A stretch of DNA of 64,000 nt. Origin: Ferruginibacter sp. (GTDB lineage: Bacteria > Bacteroidota > Bacteroidia > Chitinophagales > Chitinophagaceae). How positions within the stretch are numbered: position 1 is the stretch's first letter; every line of letters starts with the position of its first letter. The stretch is from positions 124,001 through 188,000 of the forward strand of contig JAGOAX010000002.1 in NCBI GenBank assembly GCA_017983695.1. The letters run 5' to 3'. The position numbers were made by a program, and so were the translations under genes. Below the pieces are notes generated by a model. It saw only the letters and a list, made by a program, of their open reading frames with translations. It was not told the DNA's origin and did no database searches. Positions 25,504 to 36,020 of this stretch are shown here, piece by piece.

Positions 25504-26466
25504 ATGAAATTTGTAACAAATATTATTGGTGCTGAACTGGATATTTTTGAAAAAAAATTTACTGAAGCTGTAAAAAGCAATACACCGTTGCTTGACCGGA
25601 TAATGAAATACATCATTAAACGAAAAGGTAAACAGTTAAGGCCCATGTTTGTTTTTTTAAGCGCCAAACTACATGGCGATATTAACGAAAGTACCTACAG
25701 GGCTGCTGCATTGGTGGAATTATTACATACAGCAACGTTAGTGCATGATGATGTGGTTGATGAATCGCTGGAAAGAAGAGGCTTTTTTTCAATCAACGCC
25801 ATCTGGAAAAATAAAATAGCAGTGCTTGTAGGTGATTACCTGCTTTCAAAAGGACTTTTATTATCAACTACAAACAATGATTTTGAACATCTGCATATCC
25901 TTTCCGAAGCTGTAAAACAAATGAGTGAAGGTGAATTGCTGCAAATAGAAAAATCCCGAAAATTGAACTTGAAAGAAGATATCTATTTTGAAATAATAAA
26001 AAACAAAACGGCCTCCTTACTTTCTTCAGCCTGTGCGGCAGGGGCTTATACCACCAGCAAAGATGAAACTACAACTGCAAAAATGAAATTATTTGGCGAG
26101 AAAGCTGGCATTGCATTTCAAATAAAAGATGATCTTTTTGACTATGGAAAAGAAGATATTGGAAAGCCTACAGGCAATGATATTAAAGAAAAAAAACTCA
26201 CCCTGCCGTTGATTTATACACTAAATAATATTGATGCAAAAAAAAGAAGGGAATTGATCTACATCATTAAAAATGAAAATAAAAATGCTGAGAAAGTAAA
26301 GTTAGTGATAGACACTGTTGTAGCATGCGGAGGTATCAGCTATGCAACCGAAAAAATGAATGAATACAGGGATGAGGCTTTAAGCATATTATATGAGTTT
26401 GAAGACGGGGAAGTAAGGCAGGCACTGGAAGAACTTGTACGATATACTACCGACAGAAAATATTAA
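25504..26466 (+). CDS. Long-chain polyprenyl diphosphate synthase
   Basis: A 320-residue trans-prenyltransferase that extends allylic diphosphates with isopentenyl diphosphate. The first aspartate-rich motif is in LVHDDVVDES (DDxxD) and the second in FQIKDDLFDY. The residues before the first motif (LLHTATLVHDD) are small, as in enzymes making C35-C40 chains for quinones, so an octaprenyl- or heptaprenyl-type product is likely. ATG 25504 is chosen over a TTG two codons upstream. recJ starts 31 bp downstream on the same strand. Confidence 0.9.
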   Translation: MKFVTNIIGAELDIFEKKFTEAVKSNTPLLDRIMKYIIKRKGKQLRPMFVFLSAKLHGDINESTYRAAALVELLHTATLVHDDVVDESLERRGFFSINAIWKNKIAVLVGDYLLSKGLLLSTTNNDFEHLHILSEAVKQMSEGELLQIEKSRKLNLKEDIYFEIIKNKTASLLSSACAAGAYTTSKDETTTAKMKLFGEKAGIAFQIKDDLFDYGKEDIGKPTGNDIKEKKLTLPLIYTLNNIDAKKRRELIYIIKNENKNAEKVKLVIDTVVACGGISYATEKMNEYRDEALSILYEFEDGEVRQALEELVRYTTDRKY

Positions 26467-26497
26467 TTATGCAATAGAAAATGCGATGTAACAATAC

Positions 26498-28201
26498 ATG
26501 GAAAAACGCTGGAACATATTACAGGCAGATGAAAGCAAAGTTGGAATTTTACACAACGCACTTAAAATTAATACCACCATTTGCAATATTTTAGCAGAAA
26601 GAGGTATTGATACATTTGAAAAAGCAAAACATTATTTCAGGCCACAGCTTAGCCATTTGCATGATCCGTGGCTGATGAAAGATATGAAAAAAGCTGTGGA
26701 CAGAATTATAACAGCTTTTGAAAAGAAAGAGAAAATTTTAGTGTTTGGTGATTATGATGTTGATGGCACAACCAGCGTTGCCTGCATGTACCAGTTTTTA
26801 TGTAAAATTTACGATGGATCATTGCTGGATTTCTATATCCCACACCGCTACAAAGAAGGTTATGGTGTAAGCAAAATGGGAATTGATTTTGCCGCAGCAA
26901 ATGATTTCACTTTAATTATTTCTCTGGATTGCGGCATTAAATCCGTTGATCTTATTGCCTATGCAAAAACCCTCGCTATTGATTTTATAGTTTGTGATCA
27001 TCATTTACCCGACGAGCAAATTCCCGATGCAGTTGCTATTCTTAATCCAAAACAAAAAGACTGCAATTATCCTTATAAAGAATTGTGTGGCTGTGGCGTG
27101 GGCTTTAAGTTAATTACAGCATTAGCACAGCATTTTAATATTGAAGAAGAACATTATTATTGTTACCTGGATTTGGTTGCCACTGCTATTGCCGCCGACA
27201 TTGTACCCATGACAGATGAAAACAGGGTGATGGCCTTTTATGGATTAGAAAAAATAAACAGCAATCCAAATCCCGGTATAAAAGCATTAATTCAGTTAGG
27301 AGGCATTCAAAAAAAATTATCAATCAATAATGTGGTGTTTGTAATTGCACCAAGGGTAAATGCTGCAGGCCGGATGGATGATGCCCGTAAAGCAGTACAA
27401 TTATTTATAGAACCTGAATATGATATAGCCTTAACAATTGCGGAACTGCTGCACAGCGATAACAGCGATAGAAAAGAAGCTGACAGCAGTATAACTGAAG
27501 AAGCACTTGCTATTATAAAAAACGATGATATTTTAAAAACAAAAAAAACAACCGTTGTTTTTAGAGATCATTGGCATAAAGGTGTGGTGGGTATTGTTGC
27601 CAGCCGTATGATTGAAAAATATTACAGGCCCACCGTTGTACTTACACAAAGTGGCAATATAGCCGCCGGTAGTGCCAGAAGCGTACCGGGTTTTAATTTG
27701 TACGAAGCTATACATGCCTGCCGTGAATATTTATTAGGTTATGGCGGCCATTTTGCAGCAGCAGGCATGTCTTTACTACCAGAAAATATAACTGCATTTA
27801 CTGATAAATTTGAAGCCGTAGTTGCCGCTACAATTGAGCCACATTTATTAATACCTGAAATTATTATTGACAGCCCCGTTTCTTTTGCAAACATCAATGC
27901 TTCTTTTTACAACATCATTAGCCAGATGGAACCATTTGGCCCGGAAAATATGCGGCCGGTTTTTATTGCCAAAAATATTGAGGATACAGGCTATTCTAAA
28001 ATTGTAAAAGACCTTCATGTGCGGTTTGTTGTAAAGCAACACAACATTACTTTTACAGGTATTGGATTTAATATGGCTGAAAAATTTTATTTATTGCAAA
28101 TGAAAAAGCCATTGGATATTGTTTTTACCATTGATGAAAATGAATGGAATGGCAATACCAGTTTACAGCTGAAAGTAATTGACATAAGATTATCTGAGTA
28201 A
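26498..28201 (+). CDS. recJ: Single-stranded-DNA-specific 5'-3' exonuclease RecJ
   Basis: RecJ degrades 5' single-stranded DNA ends in recombination and mismatch repair. The 567-residue protein has the DHH-family motifs FGDYDVDGTTS (about residues 79-89), LDCGIKS, CDHHLPDE and AIAADIVPM, then the DHHA1 domain with APRVNAAGRMDDA and GYGGHFAAAGMSL. The length is normal. Its stop codon shares one base with the start codon of the next gene (TAATG), showing translational coupling. Confidence 0.95.
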   Translation: MEKRWNILQADESKVGILHNALKINTTICNILAERGIDTFEKAKHYFRPQLSHLHDPWLMKDMKKAVDRIITAFEKKEKILVFGDYDVDGTTSVACMYQFLCKIYDGSLLDFYIPHRYKEGYGVSKMGIDFAAANDFTLIISLDCGIKSVDLIAYAKTLAIDFIVCDHHLPDEQIPDAVAILNPKQKDCNYPYKELCGCGVGFKLITALAQHFNIEEEHYYCYLDLVATAIAADIVPMTDENRVMAFYGLEKINSNPNPGIKALIQLGGIQKKLSINNVVFVIAPRVNAAGRMDDARKAVQLFIEPEYDIALTIAELLHSDNSDRKEADSSITEEALAIIKNDDILKTKKTTVVFRDHWHKGVVGIVASRMIEKYYRPTVVLTQSGNIAAGSARSVPGFNLYEAIHACREYLLGYGGHFAAAGMSLLPENITAFTDKFEAVVAATIEPHLLIPEIIIDSPVSFANINASFYNIISQMEPFGPENMRPVFIAKNIEDTGYSKIVKDLHVRFVVKQHNITFTGIGFNMAEKFYLLQMKKPLDIVFTIDENEWNGNTSLQLKVIDIRLSE

Positions 28202-28869
28202 TGAAATTTTTCGCTTACATAAAATATTTTTTCTACTTAGCCTTTAACTGGAATATAAAAATTGCAGCACATATTTTATTGCAGGAAATTAAAGGCGAAA
28301 AAAAATACGGGATCACTACAACCGGTGCAGATGAATTAAAATCCTTAGAAAAAAAGGGTATTGAAACTGATCACTCCACTATTTATATGCCGGTGAGTTA
28401 TGATCTTTTACAAGACCTGTTCAACCAATTAACCAATAAACCAATTAACCACTTTCTTGATATTGGCTGTGGCAAAGGCAGGGCTTTATGTGTTGCTGCT
28501 CACTATGGTTTCAACAAAATAACCGGTATTGATTTTTCTAAAGAGTTTTGTATTGCAGCAGAAGAAAATCTTGTAATTACTAAACAAAAAATACCCGGTC
28601 TGCAATACAGAGTAATTAACAACGATGCTTTTTATTTTGAAATACCCAACGATGTAGATTGCATTTTTATGTTCAACCCTTTTGATGATGTTATTTTAAA
28701 CGGAGTGGCAGAAAATATTTTAGAAAGCTTTGAAATAAATCACAGAACTATTACACTTATTTATGTAAACCCAATGTATAAAGAAGAATTATTGGAAGTA
28801 GGTTTTAAGCAAATCTACCATACCCAAAAAATGAAGTATTTAGAAGCTACTATTTTTGAAATGAAATAA
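28201..28869 (+). CDS. Class I SAM-dependent methyltransferase
   Basis: A 222-residue methyltransferase with the SAM-binding motif FLDIGCGKGRALCVAA (about residues 81-96) and the acidic GIDFSKE strand end. The CIFMFNPFDD motif stands where many relatives have a catalytic NPPY-like sequence. The N-terminus may lie against the membrane (FFYLAFNWNIKIAA). The substrate is unknown. It is coupled to recJ through a TAATG overlap and ends at a strong terminator. Confidence 0.8.
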   Translation: MKFFAYIKYFFYLAFNWNIKIAAHILLQEIKGEKKYGITTTGADELKSLEKKGIETDHSTIYMPVSYDLLQDLFNQLTNKPINHFLDIGCGKGRALCVAAHYGFNKITGIDFSKEFCIAAEENLVITKQKIPGLQYRVINNDAFYFEIPNDVDCIFMFNPFDDVILNGVAENILESFEINHRTITLIYVNPMYKEELLEVGFKQIYHTQKMKYLEATIFEMK

Positions 28870-28899
28870 AAAGAGGGTCGCTTTAAAACGACCCTCTTT
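28870..28899. terminator. Bidirectional terminator
   Basis: An 11-bp perfect stem (28870-28880 with 28889-28899) with an 8-nt loop lies between the methyltransferase gene (+) and htpG (-). Confidence 0.85.
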
Positions 28900-28926
28900 A
28901 ATAAAATATGCTGCCTGCAGCTTTTA

Positions 28927-30801
28927 CTAACTCATCATCTCCACACTTCTGTTTATAAAATTAGTAAGGCTGTTGCCTTTTAACAAGCCTTGAGAAAGCA
29001 ATGCCAGGTCAGCCAGGTTATGTACTAATTTTTCCTGTTTTTCCTGTACACCGGCTGCTAAAATATTTTTATATACCGGATGATTACCATTTACGGTTAA
29101 AGTTACTTCATCAGGCATGTTAGCATAAAATGCACCCATACCTCCAGCACCCTGCATGGCAGCCATATCTTTCATGCGCCGCATAAATTCAGGCCGTGTA
29201 GCAACAACAGGTGGTGCATCATTACTCAAACCTTTTACTTCCACTGTTACATTTAATTCCGGAATTTTTACACCAAATAATTCTTTCAGTTTATCTGCGT
29301 CATCTTTACTCAACACACTCTCTCCTCCTTCCTGTTTATCAATCAGGTTATCTGTAATATCACTGTCAACTCTCACAAATTGTACCTTCTCCCATTTCAT
29401 TTCCATTTGCTGTATAAAACCATTATCAATAATGGTTTCCATTTTTACAACTTTGTAACCTTTCGTAACAGCCTGTTGTATATAGGCATCCTGCTGCACA
29501 GGATTGGTACTGTACAAAATAATTAAGTTACCCTCTTTGTTTTTTTGCAAAGTTTCTGTTGCAAGCCTGTATTCTTCTAAAGTATAGAATTTACTATCGC
29601 CTGCATCCTGCAGAATATGAAATTTATTTGCTTTATCTAAAAACTTATCATCTGTCATCATACCATACTTAACAAACAAGCCCAGGCTTTCCCATTTTTC
29701 TTCAAACTGTGTTCTGTCATTTTTAAATATCTCTTCTAATTTGTCTGCCACTTTTTTAGTAATATGGCTGCTAATCCTTTTTACATTCTGATCGCCCTGT
29801 AAATAACTGCGGCTAACGTTTAGCGGAATATCCGGACTGTCGATAACACCATGCATCAACATTAAAAATTCCGGTACAATTTCTTTTACTTCATCGGTAA
29901 CAAATACCTGGTTGCAGTACAATTGTATCTTATCCTTTTGTATTTCGTAGCTCTGCTTAATTTTAGGAAAATATAAAATTCCGGTAAGGTTAAATGGATA
30001 ATCAACATTTAAATGAATCCAGAATAAAGGGGCTTCGCCATAAGGATATAATTCTTTATAAAAATTGATATAATCTTCGTCAGTTAATTCTGATGGCTTT
30101 TTTGTCCAGGCTGGCGTTGGGTTATTAATTGATTTTTCTTCGGGTGCAACTTCTCCTTCTTTAAGTTCAGCCGGTTTTTCGTTTTCATTTTTAAAATAAA
30201 TGGGCACTGGTAAAAACCTGCAGAATTTTTGCAATATCGCTTCTATCCTGTAACTATCTAAAAACTCTTTGCTTTCCTCATTAATGTGCAGCACAATATC
30301 TGTTCCCCTCACATCCTTTTCTACTTCTTCCAAAGTAAATTCGGGGCTGCCGTCACACTCCCATCTTACAGCCCTGGCACCTTCCCTAAAACTCTTGCTA
30401 AACACTTCCACTTTATCACTTACCATAAAGGCTGAGTAAAAGCCCAACCCAAAATGCCCGATGATATTATTTTCGTTTTGCCCTTTGTATTTTTCTAAAA
30501 ATTCTTCTGCTCCACTAAATGCCAGCTGGTTTAAATATTTATCAATTTCCTCAGCTGTCATACCTACACCTCTGTCACTAATGGTCAGTGTCTTTTTTTC
30601 AGTATCCAGTTTTACATCAATCCTCAATTCACCAATATCGCCTTTAGCCTCGCCAATAGAAGAGAGGGTTTTAAGTTTTTGTGTGGCATCTATAGCATTA
30701 CTCACCAGTTCCCTTACAAAGATCTCGTGATCGCTATATAAGAATTTTTTAATAATCGGGAAGATATTTTCCGTTTGTACCCTTATGTTTCCTTTTTGCA
30801 T
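28927..30801 (-). CDS. htpG: Molecular chaperone HtpG (Hsp90)
   Basis: A 624-residue bacterial Hsp90. The N-terminal GHKL ATPase has FVRELVSNAIDA, the DRGVGMT motif and GHFGLGFYSAFMV. The middle domain holds IPLNVSRSYLQGD. The C-terminal dimerisation part is intact. It helps fold client proteins under stress. The gene stands alone, divergent from the large PHP-domain protein gene. Confidence 0.96.
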   Translation of the reverse strand: MQKGNIRVQTENIFPIIKKFLYSDHEIFVRELVSNAIDATQKLKTLSSIGEAKGDIGELRIDVKLDTEKKTLTISDRGVGMTAEEIDKYLNQLAFSGAEEFLEKYKGQNENNIIGHFGLGFYSAFMVSDKVEVFSKSFREGARAVRWECDGSPEFTLEEVEKDVRGTDIVLHINEESKEFLDSYRIEAILQKFCRFLPVPIYFKNENEKPAELKEGEVAPEEKSINNPTPAWTKKPSELTDEDYINFYKELYPYGEAPLFWIHLNVDYPFNLTGILYFPKIKQSYEIQKDKIQLYCNQVFVTDEVKEIVPEFLMLMHGVIDSPDIPLNVSRSYLQGDQNVKRISSHITKKVADKLEEIFKNDRTQFEEKWESLGLFVKYGMMTDDKFLDKANKFHILQDAGDSKFYTLEEYRLATETLQKNKEGNLIILYSTNPVQQDAYIQQAVTKGYKVVKMETIIDNGFIQQMEMKWEKVQFVRVDSDITDNLIDKQEGGESVLSKDDADKLKELFGVKIPELNVTVEVKGLSNDAPPVVATRPEFMRRMKDMAAMQGAGGMGAFYANMPDEVTLTVNGNHPVYKNILAAGVQEKQEKLVHNLADLALLSQGLLKGNSLTNFINRSVEMMS

Positions 30802-30925
30802 ATAACTGATGTTTATTATTTATGCCTCTTAGTCAAACAAAATGCCAGTTTTTAAGTGCTGACAGGATGGCAAATTGTTAATAAATTCTTTACACCAAAA
30901 TGTAGATAAAATACTACAATGGAAG

Positions 30926-30933
30926 TAGTTTTG
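30926..30933 (+). promoter_or_regulatory. -7 box upstream of the PHP-domain gene
   Basis: TAGTTTTG matches TAnnTTTG and lies 31 bases before the ATG at 30965. No upstream TTTG is present at the expected distance. Confidence 0.4.
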
Positions 30934-30964
30934 GCGGTTGCTAAAAACTAAACTAAAAGTATTT

Positions 30965-33900
30965 ATGAGAAAATTATTTACAACCAAATTTCTATTGCCG
31001 TTATTATTTTTAGGTGTATCTGAAACAAAGGTTTTTGGGCAGGTAAGCATTCCTTCAGCAGGAGTGCCTGTTATAGAGAACTTTAATTCCCTTGCCTTAT
31101 CTGGCACCACAAATACCTGGACTGATAATACCACAATAACAGGTTGGTATTCCAACAGGGTTGTTTACCTAGCAGATGCAGGAACTTCCACTACGGGAGG
31201 GTTATATAGTCACGGCACAGCAGCTGCCAGCGAAAGAGCACTTGGTGGTTTATCTTCTGGTTCTGCATCCCCAATTTTTGGTGTGCGGCTAGTGAATAAT
31301 ACAGGTGGGACAATTTCTGGACTAACCATTTCATTTCGTGGAGAACAATGGCGGCAAACTGCAAATGCACAAGCATTGGTTTTTGAATCTCAGGTTGGTG
31401 CTACTGCTTTAACTACAGGTACGTGGGTTGCTAATACGGCCTTTAATTTTACTGCTTTAAAAACCGGTACTGCTGGGGCCTTAGATGGTAATGCCGCAGG
31501 AAATTTTTCCGTAATTAATGGCACTTTAACTGCAACAGTTGCCAATGGCCAGGAAATATGGTTACGTTGGTCTAAAACCGGAACAACAAGTCCGGGTTTA
31601 TCAATTGATGACATTAGCATTACTGCCAATGCTGCAATTTCATCTAACGCTGACCTTTCTAACATTACATTAAGTGCAGGCGCATTATCTCCGGTATTTG
31701 CACCGGCAACAACAAGCTATACTGCTAGTGTTGCAAATGCTGTTACTTCTATTACCCTTACGCCTACTGCTGCAGATGCTAATTCAACCATTACTGTTAA
31801 CGGTAATGCTGTAGCAAGCGGTTCGCCATCGGGCTCAATTGCATTAGCAGTAGGGCCGAACGTAATAACAACTGTTGTAACCGCACAAGACGCTGTTACA
31901 ACTAAAACATATACAGTAACGGTAACAAGAGCTGCTGCAGGTGTTGCAACAGTATCAATTACTACTTCGCTGCCCGATTTTGGAGCTGTTTGTATTAATA
32001 CCACAACAAGCGCCGGTTCATTTAAAATTACCGGTACAGACTTAAATGGCAGCAATATCGACCTGGCAGCACTGCCCGGCTTTACTTATTGTGAAACTGT
32101 TGGAGGCACCTACACAAATACTTTAAATTTTACCTATACCGCCCCGGGCTTTACAGATAAAGAGATCTTTGTAAAATTTAACCCCACGGCTGTACAATCT
32201 TATAATGGAGATATTGTTTTAAGCGGTGGTGGCATTGCGGCAACCGTTCCTGTTCCTGCATCCGGTTCAGGAGTAAATACAACACTTACTATTACAACAG
32301 GCGGAAGTTCTCAGATTACAGCAACAAGTGGTACGGCGGCGGGTATAATTAATGTTGCCGGTTGTGCTGCTATTACTGCTTATGGTATCGAATACAGTAC
32401 AACATCCGGTTTCGCCGATGGTACCGGTACTAAAGTAAATGCAACTAATTTAAGTGGTATAAATTATTCTGTTTCACTAACAGGCCTTATTCCAAATACC
32501 CGTTATTACTATAAAGCCTATGCAACTGTTGATGGTGGTGCAACTTTCACTTATGGTTTACAGCAGGCGTTTAACTGCTTACCATTAGCAGTTCCAATGA
32601 TTGCACAATCTAATTTAACTTTTACCGAAACCTTTAGCGATATTGCCAACTGGAGCGATTTCTTTATTACAGGAGCAGGTGCTAATCACTGGGATGGTTT
32701 ATCAAGTACTGCAACTGCACCTGCAAGTGGCATTCCAAATCCGATTATTTTTACCGCGGCAACTAATCAATTTCAAACAGCCTTTACACCCGGCACAAAT
32801 ATTACTTCTGGCGGTGTTCAAAGAGGAAGTGGTCAGTTACCCCCAATAGAATCAATAGTATTATTATCTACCGGTTCGCCTGATAACACCACTGCTACCG
32901 CACTAGATTTTTATTTAGATTTTACGGGTGTAAATGCAGGCACTTTAAGTTTTGATTATGCCACTTTAAATAATGCTACCGGCGACAGGAATGGATCTTT
33001 AAGGGTTTACGCCACAACTGATGGTGTAACCTATACTGAATTGACTTTTGCCAATGTTTTAAACTTTACTAATAATGTTCCCATCTCGGGTTCAAAAACA
33101 AATATCGTTTTACCGGCATCATTTAATAACAACGCCAATGCAATATTGAGATTTTATTATCATAATGGAAGCGGTGGTACAGGAACCGGTTCAAGGCCAA
33201 AAATATCGATTGATAATTTAAAGATCACTGCAGTTGCAACAACACCATGTGTAACTCCAACTGCCCCTGCAACAGCCTTAATTTTTGGTACAATAACAGA
33301 TGTGTCGATTGCCGGAAATTTCACTGCTGCAAGTCCTGCAACAGATGGTTATATGGTGGTAATAAGTGCAAACAGCTCTCTTACCAGCAGCCCTGTAAAC
33401 GGTACTATTTATAATATTGGAGACAATCTTGGTGATGGTACTGTTATAGCTAACGGCAGCTCAACAACATTTACAGCCACCGGCTTAACGCCGCTTACAA
33501 CCTATTACTTTTTTGTTTATCCGGTAAACAGTATTTGTACCGGCGGGCCATTGTATTTTGGCACCTCTTTAGATGGTAACACCGCTACCATTGCAGGTTT
33601 ACCACCATGTGTTGCCCCTGCAGGCCAACCATCAAACTACGTTGCAGGTACTACAACAGTTAATACAATCCAGGGTTCATTTACTTCTACAACAGCAAAT
33701 GAATATCTTGTTTTAAGAACCACCACACCGCCATTAACCAATAACCCTGTAGATGCGGTTGTATATAATGCCGGTGATATTTTAGGCAATGCGGTTGTTG
33801 TGCAAAGAAGTGCAGCAACTTCATTTACTGCAACTGGGTTACTGCCAAACACAACCTACAATTTTTATGTGTTTGCTTTAAATTCGCAGGCATGTGTAAA

Positions 33901-35962
33901 CGGGCCTGTGTATAATATTACGGCTCCATTACCAGGTGTACAGGCAACACAGCCATTACCATTATGTACCACACCTTCGGCACAACCAACTGTACTTACC
34001 TTAACACCAGCCAACACTTCTGTAGCCGGTACATTTACAGGTGTGGTTGATGCAGATGATTATTTAGTGGTGATAAGCACCAGTTCTACTTTATCAGCAT
34101 CGCCTGCTGATAATACAGATTATAATGTGGGAGATGCTTTTGGAGGAGGTACTGTTATTGCAAATAGTGGAACCACCAGCTTTTTAGCAACCGGCCTTAC
34201 ACCTAATACCCTTTATTATTTCTTTGTTTTTGCAGCCAATAAAACCTGTTCGGGTGGTACAAAATATGTTAGTGCAAATCCTTTAACAGGAAACACCACA
34301 ACAAGTAATACTGCCGTAAATAATGTTTATTTTGGTACGCTGCATTCTCACTCCGACTACTCTGATGGTAATACCGATAACCCCGGCCATACCCCGGCAT
34401 TAGATTATGATTATGCAATGACGGCAGAGTGCATGGACTTTTTAGGAATATCTGAGCACAATCACTTTGATGCAGAGACTCTTTTATCTAACTACCATTT
34501 AGGCGTTAGCCAGGCTACTACGTTTTCAAATGCCCACCCTAACTTTTTAGCCCTTTACGGAATGGAATGGGGTACAATTGGCACAGGTGGCCATGTACTG
34601 ATTTATGGAAACGGCATGGACGATTTATGGGGATGGCAAAGCGGAGCCGGCGCATGGGGCAGCAGTAACAATTATGATGTGTATGTGCCTAAGGGTGCTT
34701 ACACTGGTGCTACAGGCGTATTTAAAACTACTAATGATAATATAGCAACCAATACATTTGTTACTTTAGCCCATCCGGGTTTAGGAGATTTTAATAACCT
34801 GGATGCAATTGCTTATGACGTTGCTGCCGATAATGCCATTGTAGCAACTGCAGTAGAAAGCGGCCCGTCAACTTCATCAAACACAACCTATTCCAATCCT
34901 GCCAGTTCAATGGGATATTTATGGTATTACCAGGCACTACTGGCAAAAGGTTATCATCTTGGCCCAACAGTTGACCATGATAATCATAAAACCACTTTTG
35001 GTAAAACCACCCGTTCAAGAACAGCCGTAATTGCGCCGGGGCCAACCTTAACAAAAGCAGCAATGATGACTGCAATGCGGAATATGAATTTTTATGCTAC
35101 GCAGGATTGTGATACTAAAGTTGACTTCAGTATCAATACAAGAATAATGGGTAACATATTTACCGACAGGTTTGCACCCAATATTGCTGTTTCACTTACA
35201 GATGTTACAACAAGTACTGCAGCAGCAGTAATAAGAGTAATGTATGGTGTACCGGGCAGTGGTATATTGCCGGTAAAAATAGATTCTGCTATTGGTAGTT
35301 CATTAACCTTTACTGATAATAACCTGGCCAATAATGCCACCGGTTATTATTATATCGATATTACCAATGGCAGCAGCAGAATTGTTACCTCGCCAATTTG
35401 GTACACCCGGAATGATAATTTTGGTTTACTACCTGTTAAGTTGAGTTCGTTCCTTGTGCAAAAAACAGACAATGCTGTTAAAATAAGCTGGAGTACCGAA
35501 CAGGAAATCAACAGCAGCTATTTTGTTGTTGAAAGATCGGCTGACGGAAGAAACTGGAACAATATTGCAACAGTTAACGCAGCAGGCAACAGCAGCATAC
35601 GTATGGATTACAGCATTTACGATAATGCGCCAATGAAAGGCATTAATTACTACCGTTTAAAACTGGTTGATAAAGATGCCAAATACGATTACTCGGTTAC
35701 AAGAACTGCTTTGTTCAGTACAAAATATGCGGTTGAAGTAGCGCCCAACCCTGCTAAAGATGTGGTGAATATCTATTTAGCAAAAACAAATAACCAGCCG
35801 GCAACAATACAATTACTGAATGCCGCAGGAAAAATTGTTTATACTGCCAGCTCTGCACAATCGCATGTACAAATAAATACAACCGGCTTTGGTAAAGGTT
35901 TGTATTTTGTAAAAGTGATAGCTGCAGATGATGTAACTACAATAAGAGTACTGGTACAATAA
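30965..35962 (+). CDS. Secreted multidomain protein with PHP/CehA-type metallohydrolase domain and T9SS sorting signal
   Basis: A 1665-residue modular protein. In order: a signal peptide (ending KVFGQ), a beta-sandwich region (VIENFNSLALSG to about 220), a cadherin-like beta-sandwich (ADLSNITLSAGALSP to TKTYTVTVTR), two further beta domains, a lectin-like region, three fibronectin-like repeats, a PHP-type phosphoesterase domain (about 1118-1400), and a type A T9SS sorting domain (VAPNPAKDVVNIY, about 1593, to LVQ). The PHP domain keeps the metal ligands: HSHSD near residue 1126, SEHNH, LAHPG and DHDNH. Such CehA/McbA-like domains hydrolyse phosphoesters or related bonds; the substrate is unknown. 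Start at ATG 30965, where the signal peptide begins. Confidence 0.85.
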   Translation: MRKLFTTKFLLPLLFLGVSETKVFGQVSIPSAGVPVIENFNSLALSGTTNTWTDNTTITGWYSNRVVYLADAGTSTTGGLYSHGTAAASERALGGLSSGSASPIFGVRLVNNTGGTISGLTISFRGEQWRQTANAQALVFESQVGATALTTGTWVANTAFNFTALKTGTAGALDGNAAGNFSVINGTLTATVANGQEIWLRWSKTGTTSPGLSIDDISITANAAISSNADLSNITLSAGALSPVFAPATTSYTASVANAVTSITLTPTAADANSTITVNGNAVASGSPSGSIALAVGPNVITTVVTAQDAVTTKTYTVTVTRAAAGVATVSITTSLPDFGAVCINTTTSAGSFKITGTDLNGSNIDLAALPGFTYCETVGGTYTNTLNFTYTAPGFTDKEIFVKFNPTAVQSYNGDIVLSGGGIAATVPVPASGSGVNTTLTITTGGSSQITATSGTAAGIINVAGCAAITAYGIEYSTTSGFADGTGTKVNATNLSGINYSVSLTGLIPNTRYYYKAYATVDGGATFTYGLQQAFNCLPLAVPMIAQSNLTFTETFSDIANWSDFFITGAGANHWDGLSSTATAPASGIPNPIIFTAATNQFQTAFTPGTNITSGGVQRGSGQLPPIESIVLLSTGSPDNTTATALDFYLDFTGVNAGTLSFDYATLNNATGDRNGSLRVYATTDGVTYTELTFANVLNFTNNVPISGSKTNIVLPASFNNNANAILRFYYHNGSGGTGTGSRPKISIDNLKITAVATTPCVTPTAPATALIFGTITDVSIAGNFTAASPATDGYMVVISANSSLTSSPVNGTIYNIGDNLGDGTVIANGSSTTFTATGLTPLTTYYFFVYPVNSICTGGPLYFGTSLDGNTATIAGLPPCVAPAGQPSNYVAGTTTVNTIQGSFTSTTANEYLVLRTTTPPLTNNPVDAVVYNAGDILGNAVVVQRSAATSFTATGLLPNTTYNFYVFALNSQACVNGPVYNITAPLPGVQATQPLPLCTTPSAQPTVLTLTPANTSVAGTFTGVVDADDYLVVISTSSTLSASPADNTDYNVGDAFGGGTVIANSGTTSFLATGLTPNTLYYFFVFAANKTCSGGTKYVSANPLTGNTTTSNTAVNNVYFGTLHSHSDYSDGNTDNPGHTPALDYDYAMTAECMDFLGISEHNHFDAETLLSNYHLGVSQATTFSNAHPNFLALYGMEWGTIGTGGHVLIYGNGMDDLWGWQSGAGAWGSSNNYDVYVPKGAYTGATGVFKTTNDNIATNTFVTLAHPGLGDFNNLDAIAYDVAADNAIVATAVESGPSTSSNTTYSNPASSMGYLWYYQALLAKGYHLGPTVDHDNHKTTFGKTTRSRTAVIAPGPTLTKAAMMTAMRNMNFYATQDCDTKVDFSINTRIMGNIFTDRFAPNIAVSLTDVTTSTAAAVIRVMYGVPGSGILPVKIDSAIGSSLTFTDNNLANNATGYYYIDITNGSSRIVTSPIWYTRNDNFGLLPVKLSSFLVQKTDNAVKISWSTEQEINSSYFVVERSADGRNWNNIATVNAAGNSSIRMDYSIYDNAPMKGINYYRLKLVDKDAKYDYSVTRTALFSTKYAVEVAPNPAKDVVNIYLAKTNNQPATIQLLNAAGKIVYTASSAQSHVQINTTGFGKGLYFVKVIAADDVTTIRVLVQ
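33249..34308 (+). repeat. Three tandem fibronectin-like repeats within the PHP-domain gene
   Basis: Three units of about 350-360 bp each begin with a Cys-x-x-Pro (CVTP, CVAP, CTTP) and share YNxGDxxGxxxVxxxSxTxFxATGLxPxTxYYFFVF. DNA similarity is moderate, so they are old duplications. They act as spacers before the enzyme domain. Confidence 0.75.
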
Positions 35963-35984
35963 TAAAACTTACTGATGTTTAAAT

Positions 35985-36018
35985 AAAACTCCTGCTGCAT
36001 TTGCAACAGGAGTTTTTA
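35985..36018 (+). terminator. Terminator of the PHP-domain gene
   Basis: Thirteen pairs with one mismatch join 35985-35998 to 36003-36016 around a 4-nt loop, with a run of five T closing the right arm. Confidence 0.85.
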
Positions 36019-36020
36019 TT

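Noticed and set aside
33249..34308. Repeats in the PHP gene as a mobile element
   Set aside because: They are diverged, in-frame protein repeats with a conserved fold pattern.
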